Shown: positions 1-5,000 of the stretch, one piece after another
Numbering within the stretch: the first letter of the stretch is position 1
Layout: every line of letters begins with the position of its first letter
Assembly: GCA_017523995.1 (NCBI GenBank)
Contig: JAFWUX010000219.1
Span: 1-5,414 of the forward strand
DNA length: 5,414 nt
Source of the DNA: Oscillospiraceae bacterium
GTDB lineage: Bacteria; Bacillota_A; Clostridia; Oscillospirales; Ruminococcaceae
Reading direction: 5' to 3'
Program-made: the position numbers and the translations under genes
Notes under the pieces: model-generated
Databases searched by the model: none
Told to the model about the DNA's origin: nothing
Seen by the model: only the letters and a program-made list of their open reading frames with translations

Positions 1-61
1 ATCCCTTTTTTGGAACAATATGAAAAAGAACGTATTTGCTATATTTCACATAAATGGGATT

Positions 62-127
62 CCAAAGGGATAGTATCCCTTTGGCGGGGTATGGGGCAGC
101 GCCCCATTATAATCATCGCGCAGCGAT
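62..127 (+). repeat. Hairpin string, copy A of a structured intergenic repeat
   Basis: Three consecutive hairpins fill this stretch. The first pairs 62-71 with 75-84 (10 bp, 3-nt loop). The second pairs 91-97 with 101-107 (7 bp, loop AGC). The third pairs 115-119 with 123-127 (5 bp, loop GCA). A fourth hairpin at 147-169 is listed separately as a terminator. Read on the + strand, the second hairpin shares GGGCAGCGCCC with the minus strand of 2979-2995, and in both places a different but perfect hairpin lies just before it. I infer that this is one copy of a dispersed structured repeat, probably in the 3' untranslated part of a rightward transcript that begins outside the window. No coding signal is visible in 1-177. 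Confidence 0.6.
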
Positions 128-146
128 ACCTTTTTCGACAGCCTGA

Positions 147-178
147 GAATCCCCGTGATTCGGGGATTCCTTGTTTTT
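147..178 (+). terminator. Rho-independent terminator, rightward
   Basis: A 9-bp perfect stem (147-155 with 161-169) with a 5-nt loop is followed by a T-rich tract at 171-178 on the + strand. There is no T tract on the minus strand beyond the hairpin, so it should act only on rightward transcription. It would end a transcript from a gene left of the window, converging on the leftward operon whose last stop codon is at 178-180. Confidence 0.6.
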
Positions 179-753
179 CATCTCCTGACAATCAGATCGC
201 CGGGGGCGCATTCGATGCCTTTGCCGCTGAATTGCAGCACACACTGCGTCCCACCGATTCCCTGCACCGTGTTGTTTCCGATGCTGGCACCGATACTTCC
301 GATTTTCAATACATTCTCCAGTTCCAGATCAAATGCATTGCCGCCATGCTTCAGCTGTACCTGATCCGAAGGATCAAAATATCCGTAGATCACACTGCCG
401 GTCGCGTAATAGATCGGGGGCTTCAGAAATCCGCCCTTTTCCGACTGCACCTGTTCCACCGTAAACACGGCATTCGCATTCTGATAATTCGCACGCAGTT
501 TCTCTGTATAAGCGATCACATTCTGCATTTTCTGCTCCGCTTCCGCGATGTTCAGCTTCTGCATCGTGTCATTCCGGAGATTTATGATTCCGTTGCTGTC
601 TACTGAGACGATCAGCGGAAGCATCACACGCAGTCTGCGGATGCATTTGCTGCAGACCTGACTGCCGTCGCTGAGTGTGCAGATACCTTCCGGCGAAAGC
701 AGCGCACGTTTGCAAAGCGCACAGAATCCGCGTTCGATCGTTTTTTTTGCCAT
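178..753 (-). CDS. Zinc-ribbon protein with C-terminal EF-Tu-domain-2-like barrel (short paralogue)
   Basis: This is a 191-residue protein of unknown function. The N-terminus has a four-cysteine zinc motif, C11-x2-C14 and C34-x2-C37, with the DG before the second pair that is typical of DUF4428-like zinc ribbons. Residues 62-100 look helical and charged. Residues 115-191 carry G119-x-V121 with G124, D130, and a closing P184-G185-D186, a pattern like the beta barrel of translation-factor domain 2. Residues 84-99 align without gaps to residues 192-207 of the protein encoded just upstream (E, L, Y, A, F and V conserved), so the two are paralogues. The ATG at 753 is chosen because AAGGAG (762-767) lies 8 nt before it; a GTG at 762 would overlap that site. 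It is the last gene of the operon, 18 nt after its neighbour. No signal peptide or membrane segment is visible. The barrel assignment is by eye; the function is unknown. Confidence 0.8.
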   Translation of the reverse strand: MAKKTIERGFCALCKRALLSPEGICTLSDGSQVCSKCIRRLRVMLPLIVSVDSNGIINLRNDTMQKLNIAEAEQKMQNVIAYTEKLRANYQNANAVFTVEQVQSEKGGFLKPPIYYATGSVIYGYFDPSDQVQLKHGGNAFDLELENVLKIGSIGASIGNNTVQGIGGTQCVLQFSGKGIECAPGDLIVRR

Positions 754-761
754 ATACTGCA

Positions 762-767
762 CTCCTT
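762..767 (-). promoter_or_regulatory. Ribosome binding site deciding the start at 753
   Basis: The minus strand reads AAGGAG here, 8 nt before the ATG at 753. It excludes the in-frame GTG at 762, which would overlap the site itself. Confidence 0.8.
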
Positions 768-771
768 TCGC

Positions 772-1671
772 TCAGTCAATCAGCAGAATATCGCCCGGAT
801 AGATACAGGAAACAGTACCTTCGATGAAGAGTCCGCCCTCTGCGCCCTCTTTCAACTCTTTGAGATCATTGCTGTATTTTCTGCTGTCTCCGAGCTTTTT
901 GATACAGAATGACTGCGTGCCATCTGCTCTGGTGACTGCCGCCGTATCCTTGCGGTTTATGCTGCCAAGCAACACCCGACCTGCAATACGGTATTCATTA
1001 CGGTAGGTTCGGTGTCCCTTGCTTTCATGATAGAGTTTTGTGATATCATCGACCTCAAACAGCGCTTTATGTTCTCCATACTGCGTTTTCAGGGCTTCTC
1101 TCCGCTGCGCAGCAAGTCCCTCTGCCGCTCTGAGTTCCGCATCACTGAGTGAATCAAGCGGATCAATGTATTCGACATCATAGCCGCCTTCCGGATCCTC
1201 CCGCAGCGTCCGGATCAGCGGATACACAATGCGAAGCGCATCTGCATCATGAAACCTGCCGGATGCATCCTCTTTGCCGCCCTGTACCGCAGCCTGTGAG
1301 AACAGCGGTGCGATCTCCGAAAAGCACTTGTATCCGATTGCATCATATCCCGTATGCAGCATCTCAGCAGCACGATTCCCGCATTCAGCGCAGATATAGG
1401 CATCCAGCATCCGCAGATTCAGCAGTTTCGGCAGCTTTTTACCGCAGAGCGGACAGGTTTCCGGTTTCTGCACAGTATTGTATGCCTCAATTTCCGAAGC
1501 GTACCGATTCAGCATTTTGCGAATCTGTGATGCAGACATGAATTCTGCATCGTCCTCACGGCACACAAGCCGCAGCTTTTTACTGCATGCTTCGCAATAG
1601 GAGCCGTCTTTGCAGCTATTTCCGATTCCTTTATACGGATTGCCGCAGACAGCACATGTTTTCTCAGTCAC
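772..1671 (-). CDS. Double zinc-ribbon protein with C-terminal EF-Tu-domain-2-like barrel (long paralogue)
   Basis: This is a 299-residue protein of unknown function. It has two four-cysteine zinc motifs. The first is C6-x2-C9 with C26-x2-C29, in which DGSYCEAC resembles DUF4428-type ribbons. The second is C73-x2-C76 with C94-x2-C97. Residues 140-215 are acidic and probably helical. From about 205 to the end the pattern is GRV (231-233), G236, D242, then an EGG/GLFIEG-like stretch near 278-285 and PGD at 292-294. This resembles domain 2 of EF-Tu-family GTPases, but there is no GTPase domain. The C-terminal hundred residues match those of the next gene. The start is GTG at 1671, with AAGGAG 9 nt upstream. 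The gene lies 36 nt after the HAD gene and 18 nt before the short paralogue, so co-transcription is likely. It could be a nucleic-acid or ribosome-associated protein, but that is only inference. Confidence 0.82.
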   Translation of the reverse strand: MTEKTCAVCGNPYKGIGNSCKDGSYCEACSKKLRLVCREDDAEFMSASQIRKMLNRYASEIEAYNTVQKPETCPLCGKKLPKLLNLRMLDAYICAECGNRAAEMLHTGYDAIGYKCFSEIAPLFSQAAVQGGKEDASGRFHDADALRIVYPLIRTLREDPEGGYDVEYIDPLDSLSDAELRAAEGLAAQRREALKTQYGEHKALFEVDDITKLYHESKGHRTYRNEYRIAGRVLLGSINRKDTAAVTRADGTQSFCIKKLGDSRKYSNDLKELKEGAEGGLFIEGTVSCIYPGDILLID

Positions 1672-1680
1672 AGAATCACG

Positions 1681-1686
1681 CTCCTT
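1681..1686 (-). promoter_or_regulatory. Ribosome binding site supporting a GTG start
   Basis: AAGGAG on the minus strand lies 9 nt before the GTG at 1671. No in-frame ATG at a suitable distance competes, so the non-ATG start of the long zinc-ribbon gene is well supported. Confidence 0.75.
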
Positions 1687-1707
1687 TTCCGATTTCAGAT
1701 ATGCCTA

Positions 1708-2175
1708 TTATTTTTGCATGAGTTTCTGCACATCCTGTAAAATCTTCTCCGCCCAATTCTCGTCCGGCGGACCGATCAGAAACACGCGGAACCCATAATA
1801 CTGCCCGTTTGCAAGCACGGATTTGTCATCATCAACATGCAGATCAATGCGGTAATGCGCCGGATATTTCGAGGGCATCGGCTCGTTGTGATCCGCCTGC
1901 ACCTCTTTCTCATGGCGCGCGCCGTTGACAATCTCATCAATCCGGATGCCGTAGCACCGGAACAGCGAGCGGATATAAAACGGCGAACGGAACGAAGTCG
2001 TATACACCCAGATTTCGCAGCCCAGTTCACGAAGCTGCTGCATCAGGCGGACGGTTCCGGCGCGCAGACGTTCTTTATAGATACGGTTCAGCGGAAATCT
2101 CAGTTCGGGCTCGAGCCTGAAGCCGTCTTCTGCCGCGACGAATAATGTATCATCAAGATCAAATGAGATTCGCAT
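1708..2175 (-). CDS. Small HAD-superfamily hydrolase-like protein
   Basis: This 155-residue protein has HAD-fold motifs. Motif I is D6-L-D8-D9-T10 (nucleophile D6, acid/base D8). Motif II is a beta strand ending in T59-T60-S61. The motif III lysine may be K103. Motif IV is the D115-D116-D117 run that would hold Mg2+. There is little room for a large cap domain, so it is a minimal, capless HAD protein; phosphatase activity on an unknown substrate is the family expectation. The ATG at 2175 is preferred over the in-frame GTG at 2187, because GAGG (2182-2185) sits 6 nt before the ATG and nothing suitable precedes the GTG. The gene begins 8 nt after the YigZ-family stop, and its ribosome site overlaps that stop codon, which suggests translational coupling. 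Confidence 0.85.
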   Translation of the reverse strand: MRISFDLDDTLFVAAEDGFRLEPELRFPLNRIYKERLRAGTVRLMQQLRELGCEIWVYTTSFRSPFYIRSLFRCYGIRIDEIVNGARHEKEVQADHNEPMPSKYPAHYRIDLHVDDDKSVLANGQYYGFRVFLIGPPDENWAEKILQDVQKLMQK

Positions 2176-2181
2176 AATGCG

Positions 2182-2185
2182 CCTC
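2182..2185 (-). promoter_or_regulatory. Ribosome site overlapping the upstream stop codon
   Basis: GAGG on the minus strand is embedded in TGAGG, where TGA (2184-2186) ends the YigZ-family gene. It lies 6 nt before the HAD ATG at 2175, fixing that start and suggesting that ribosomes finishing one gene start the next. Confidence 0.6.
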
Positions 2186-2807
2186 ACGGAAAGCTGACAA
2201 AATGTGTTTCGAGCTGCTCCAGCTCCGGTCTGCCGTTGAATGTCTCCGTGAGCTTTGCTTCGAGCGCCGGATAAAGCGCTGTTTTGATATCAAAGAGCAG
2301 CGTGACCTTTTCGCCGAAGTCGCTGCCGGCATCGACCGTTTCAAACTCCGGCAGCAGATAGCTGACCTTGCCGTAATTGGTATAATCAATGACGTACCGG
2401 ATGCGGTACGCTTCGCAGAAATGCAGCAGCTTCGCATTTTTCACAGATTCCGCCGCTGCGGATGAATAGGCGCGCGTCAGACCCGGTGCGCCGAGCAGCA
2501 CGCCGCCGAAATAGCGCGTCACCACGCAGCAGACATCCTCGAGCTCCGATTTCTGCAGGACATTCAGCACCGGAATGCCGCCTGTGCCCTGCGGCTCGCC
2601 GTCATCGCTGTAGCGCGTGACGCCGCCCTCGCGCAGGCGGTACGCCCAGACATTGTGACGCGCCTTGTGATGCTTTGCCTTCACCGCCTCGATGATCTGC
2701 GCGCATTCCTCCGCGGTCTTTGCGGGGAACAGCTGCGCGATGAACTCCGAGCGTTTTTCGGTGATGCTGCCCTCACAGGGCGCTTCGACTGTGGTAAATT
2801 CGATCAT
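2184..2807 (-). CDS. yigZ: YigZ / IMPACT (UPF0029) family protein
   Basis: This 207-residue protein is the usual length for bacterial YigZ. The N-terminal UPF0029 domain (about 1-123) contains the family hallmarks DDGEPQGTGG (68-77) and TRYFGGVLLGAPGLTRAY (97-114). The C-terminal part (about 138-195) fits the small ferredoxin-like DUF1949 domain. Eukaryotic relatives (IMPACT/Yih1) regulate GCN2, while the bacterial role remains poorly defined and is often described as RNA- or translation-related. The ATG at 2807 is chosen because GGAG (2814-2817) lies 6 nt upstream and MIEF is a normal YigZ beginning. The reading frame stays open to 3086, but that extension crosses the terminator and hairpin string and is not protein-like. 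It is the first gene of the leftward four-gene operon. The family call is strong; the function is not. Confidence 0.93.
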   Translation of the reverse strand: MIEFTTVEAPCEGSITEKRSEFIAQLFPAKTAEECAQIIEAVKAKHHKARHNVWAYRLREGGVTRYSDDGEPQGTGGIPVLNVLQKSELEDVCCVVTRYFGGVLLGAPGLTRAYSSAAAESVKNAKLLHFCEAYRIRYVIDYTNYGKVSYLLPEFETVDAGSDFGEKVTLLFDIKTALYPALEAKLTETFNGRPELEQLETHFVSFP

Positions 2808-2862
2808 AGAAATCTCCGTATTTATGGGATCAATCAGGGAGTGGCTCAAGCAGGGAATTAAC

Positions 2863-2891
2863 AAATAAAAAGAGGAATCCGCTTCGCGGAT
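2863..2891 (-). terminator. Rho-independent terminator, leftward
   Basis: On the minus strand a 6-bp GC-rich stem (2886-2891 with 2877-2882) and a GAA loop are followed by TCCTC and then a T-rich tract at 2863-2871. It would end the tmcAL operon transcript about 200 nt after the last stop codon, before the yigZ operon begins. Confidence 0.7.
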
Positions 2892-2902
2892 GCTATTCAG
2901 AA

Positions 2903-3020
2903 TGGGCACCTCTATCGCAGGTGCCCAAGCCCCCGAGCTCTTGAACGCCGGGGGAGTTTCGAGCTCTGCGGAGCTCGACGAGGGCGCTGCCCTCGACCTG
3001 CAAGCCTTTGAAAAGGCTTG
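2903..3020 (-). repeat. Hairpin string, copy B of the structured intergenic repeat
   Basis: Five perfect hairpins follow one another almost without gaps. They are 3001-3008 with 3013-3020 (8 bp); 2979-2985 with 2989-2995 (7 bp, minus-strand loop AGC); 2959-2966 with 2971-2978 (8 bp); 2930-2935 with 2949-2954 (6 bp, 13-nt loop); and 2903-2911 with 2919-2927 (9 bp). The terminator hairpin at 2877-2891 makes a sixth. Read on the minus strand, the order of a variable hairpin and then the GGGCAGCGCCC core matches copy A. Position and orientation place the string in the 3' untranslated region of the tmcAL operon. The intergenic stretch 2808-3086 contains no credible gene. Confidence 0.65.
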
Positions 3021-3086
3021 AGCGAAACTTTTATATTGACATCGCCGGATGAGAAACAATCCCCCCCGAATGTCCACTCCTATCAA

Positions 3087-3563
3087 TCAGAAGAGCTTGA
3101 CAAGGAACACAATCACAGCAATGATCGCCGCGACCGAAATGAGGCATCCCAGCACAGATTTTGCCGTGACAGGTCTGCGGTAGCCGAAGCGGTAGTCATG
3201 CTGATAATCATGCTGCCGTGCCATTTGTTCCGATGCCTTCGGCGAGAGAATTGCGAGCGTTGTTTTCAGCGGGCTCGCCTCCTCATTATACGTTCTGAGG
3301 CGGGAAAGCATCGGGTTTGAGCCGCTTTCCGGCTTGCCTTTCATATAGCCGTGTGTCGGGACATCAGTCACCGGCGGATGCGTGATCTGCGGTTCGTCGT
3401 CATAGGAATAGAACCCCAGATCGCCGTACCGGCGCTGACGGCGGCTTCCGCTTCTGTCATATTCCTTCGGTTCGATGTAGCTGTTTCCGTCTCTGACACT
3501 GCGGGCGCAGTAGGGACAGGAGCTGCCGCTGTAGCTGGCGCCACAGGATGGGCATTCGGGCAT
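3087..3563 (-). CDS. Zinc-ribbon protein with one C-terminal membrane segment
   Basis: This is a 158-residue protein that I do not recognise by name. The N-terminus is a short zinc ribbon, C4-x2-C7 and C16-x2-C19. Residues 30-130 are polar, rich in tyrosine, arginine, serine and proline, and probably largely disordered. Residues 136-156 are a continuous hydrophobic helix followed only by KLF, as in tail-anchored proteins, so the ribbon would face the cytoplasm. There is no signal peptide. The ATG at 3563 has AAGGAG (3571-3576) 7 nt before it. The gene starts 22 nt after the tmcAL stop, so the two are very likely co-transcribed. Zinc-ribbon plus single-helix proteins are common in Clostridia, usually without known function; nothing here shows a link to tRNA modification beyond the neighbourhood. 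Confidence 0.82.
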   Translation of the reverse strand: MPECPSCGASYSGSSCPYCARSVRDGNSYIEPKEYDRSGSRRQRRYGDLGFYSYDDEPQITHPPVTDVPTHGYMKGKPESGSNPMLSRLRTYNEEASPLKTTLAILSPKASEQMARQHDYQHDYRFGYRRPVTAKSVLGCLISVAAIIAVIVFLVKLF

Positions 3564-3585
3564 TGTGATTCTCCTTCCGCTGTTG

Positions 3586-4776
3586 TTATTTCACCATGCC
3601 GATCATCTGCTTGTAATCGGCATCGGCAGGACTGATATTGCGCTGTGCAAGACCGTAGACCGAGGTTGCACGCGCCTCGAGCTCCGCACATTTTCTGCAT
3701 TCGCCGCCGAGCTCGGAGAGCTTTGCGAGCGAGGTCGCAAACGGGAGCGTTGTGCCCGCCTGCTTTGCCGCGGTGAGGATATCTCTGCCGCGCTCGGAAA
3801 GCGCAAGGATTCTGCCGTAGGGCGGCGGATTATCCGTATCGCCGGGCTTGATGCCGATCAGCAGATCAAGCAGGATTCTGCGCAGCCGCGCCATCGGGTA
3901 GCGCTTGCTCTTGATCGCGAGCAGCATGGATTCGAGCGAGGTCTCGTTGCGCGCGGAGAGAATCTTGTTCTCGAGCCCGTGCCCGACATCCGGCAGTGCG
4001 GCGATCTCCTCCAGCGTCGCCGTCCGCAGACGGTAAAGCAGCACGCGTTCCAGATTTTCAAAGCGTGCAACCATACCGGCAGCGGCACATGCGCTGATCG
4101 CATCGGCGGAATCCTCCGGAACAAGATCGTCATAATCATCGGTCTGACTCTCCATCAGCTGCCGGATCAGCGATGCACTGGCGATCCTGCCCGCAACGGA
4201 CATGGAATCATGCGGCGCCTCCCGCTTGACGGTAAACGGCTGAATCTTCAGCTTGACGGCGACCATCGCCTTGAGATATTCGATTGCAAGGGTGTTGTTC
4301 GGGTGGCTGAACAGCATGCCGATCTCATCGCCGTAGTTCTGGCGGATGAGAATCTGCAGCGCCTTGGGGTAGGAGTTGCCGAGCTTCATCAGGTCCTCCA
4401 GCTCCGGACGCTTCGCGCAGGCATAGCTCGCCTTGACCGCCGCGGTCAGCAGCGAAAGATCACCGCATTCGCTCCCGAACGAAAGCTCATCGACGCAGCC
4501 CAGTCCCTTTAAGATGTACATTGCGCCCTTGGCGTAAGTTTCGGCAGCGCTCAGGCAGTAGGCAACCGGCAGCTCAATGACCAGATCGGCACCGCAGCGC
4601 ACCGCAGCCTTGGCGCGTTCAAACTTGTTGATGACCGCCACATCGCCGCGCTGCACAAAGTTGCCGCTCATGACCGCGACAATATGCGTTGCGCCGTGCT
4701 TTCGTGTCTCCTCGATGTGATACAGATGCCCGTTGTGGAACGGATTGTATTCGCAGATGATTCCGCTGATTTTCAT
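3586..4776 (-). CDS. tmcAL: tRNA(Met) cytidine acetate ligase (TmcAL / YlbM family)
   Basis: The 396-residue product is near the usual family length of about 400. TmcAL uses acetate and ATP to form N4-acetylcytidine at the wobble base C34 of elongator tRNA-Met, via an acetyl-adenylate and without acetyl-CoA. The nucleotidyltransferase fold is clear: GIICEYNPFHNGH (5-17) carries the HxGH ATP-binding motif (H14, H17), and SGNFVQRGD (37-45) is a family signature. SHPNN-LAIEYLKA (157-170), KRE (184-186) and IASASLIR (198-205) follow the expected order. The C-terminal part is helical and ends with the typical EARAT-VYGLA stretch. The ATG at 4776 is chosen because the HxGH motif begins at once and AAGGGGG (4787-4793) lies 10 nt upstream; a TTG-started extension to 4836 would add unconserved residues. 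The gene is divergent from ackA. Confidence 0.93.
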   Translation of the reverse strand: MKISGIICEYNPFHNGHLYHIEETRKHGATHIVAVMSGNFVQRGDVAVINKFERAKAAVRCGADLVIELPVAYCLSAAETYAKGAMYILKGLGCVDELSFGSECGDLSLLTAAVKASYACAKRPELEDLMKLGNSYPKALQILIRQNYGDEIGMLFSHPNNTLAIEYLKAMVAVKLKIQPFTVKREAPHDSMSVAGRIASASLIRQLMESQTDDYDDLVPEDSADAISACAAAGMVARFENLERVLLYRLRTATLEEIAALPDVGHGLENKILSARNETSLESMLLAIKSKRYPMARLRRILLDLLIGIKPGDTDNPPPYGRILALSERGRDILTAAKQAGTTLPFATSLAKLSELGGECRKCAELEARATSVYGLAQRNISPADADYKQMIGMVK

Positions 4777-4786
4777 GCTGACAAAG

Positions 4787-4793
4787 CCCCCTT
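4787..4793 (-). promoter_or_regulatory. Ribosome binding site deciding the tmcAL start
   Basis: The minus strand reads AAGGGGG, 10 nt before the ATG at 4776. It is slightly off the usual AAGGAGG but is the only purine-rich site nearby, and it rules against the upstream TTG at 4836 as the real start. Confidence 0.55.
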
Positions 4794-4810
4794 GCTGTTC
4801 GGATATAATG

Positions 4811-4850
4811 CGGAAATACTGATAATGTGCTTTCAAATACGGAAATATTG
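4811..4850 (+). repeat. Direct repeat CGGAAATAYTG in the divergent control region
   Basis: CGGAAATACTG at 4811-4821 and CGGAAATATTG at 4840-4850 match at 10 of 11 positions, 29 nt apart start to start. A weaker third version (9 of 11) lies at 4912-4922, inside the spacer of the ackA promoter. They could be binding sites for a regulator of ackA, tmcAL or both; no protein can be named. Confidence 0.35.
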
Positions 4851-4879
4851 TGACAAATGCGCATTGTCTCAGAGGACAA
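4848..4879. promoter_or_regulatory. Candidate operator: alternating GACAA/TTGTC half-sites
   Basis: GACAA (4852-4856), TTGTC (4864-4868) and GACAA (4875-4879) alternate in orientation with centres 12 and 11 nt apart, close to one helical turn. The first is preceded by TTGT, giving the odd palindrome TTGTGACAA (4848-4856). Nested between the first two is the perfect 10-nt palindrome AATGCGCATT (4856-4865). The cluster ends 22 nt before the ackA -35 box, where an activator or repressor could sit. This is pattern only. Confidence 0.35.
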
Positions 4880-4901
4880 GCGAAATTTTTTGCTTTTCCC
4901 C

Positions 4902-4930
4902 TTGCAACTTGCAGAAATATCGTGTATAAT
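4902..4930 (+). promoter_or_regulatory. Sigma-A-type promoter of ackA
   Basis: A TTGCAA -35 box (4902-4907) and a perfect TATAAT -10 box (4925-4930) are separated by 17 nt. Transcription should start near 4937, leaving a leader of about 64 nt. That leader contains a short hairpin (4948-4952 with 4958-4962) and the ribosome site AAAGGAAG (4985-4992). Confidence 0.8.
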
Positions 4931-5000
4931 AAGGAATGCGATAGGCAGTCCGTTCACCGGACGTCTGCAAAAGTTTGAAAACCGAAAGGAAGATTGATTT

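Noticed and set aside
1..8. ATCCCTTT at the window edge followed by TTT, like the 3' arm of another terminator
   Set aside because: It repeats 75-82, but the matching left arm would lie outside the window, so it cannot be judged.
10..606. Long rightward open frame of 198 codons
   Set aside because: It crosses the hairpin string and terminator and lies antisense to the zinc-ribbon gene, whose cysteine pairs, ribosome site and operon position are convincing. The translated text has no domain.
741..748. Run of eight T (A8 in the mRNA) at codons 2-5 of the short zinc-ribbon gene, a possible slippage site
   Set aside because: Two AAA lysine codons after an ATG are common, and neither shifted frame yields a meaningful alternative product that I can see.
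2821..2849. Promoter for yigZ: TTGAGC, 17 nt, CATAAA on the minus strand
   Set aside because: Both boxes match only 4 of 6, and the predicted start would fall at about 2814, inside the ribosome binding site at 2814-2817, leaving no usable leader. The real promoter was not identified.
3061..3067. C7 homopolymer
   Set aside because: It lies in non-coding DNA after the stop codon at 3087 and has no evident role.
2808..3086. N-terminal extension of the YigZ-family frame by 93 codons
   Set aside because: The extension is encoded by the terminator and hairpin string, and the ATG at 2807 has its own ribosome site and the usual family N-terminus.
3565..4512. Rightward open frame of 315 codons opposite tmcAL
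   Set aside because: It is the antisense shadow of a well-conserved TmcAL gene and has no motif of its own.
4804..4809. TATAAT on the + strand
   Set aside because: No acceptable -35 box lies 16-18 nt upstream, and the TTGCAA/TATAAT pair at 4902-4930 explains ackA far better.
4875..4889. Possible CcpA catabolite (cre) site around AAGCGAAA
   Set aside because: Only the centre resembles the consensus; both outer arms mismatch, so it falls below what I would report.
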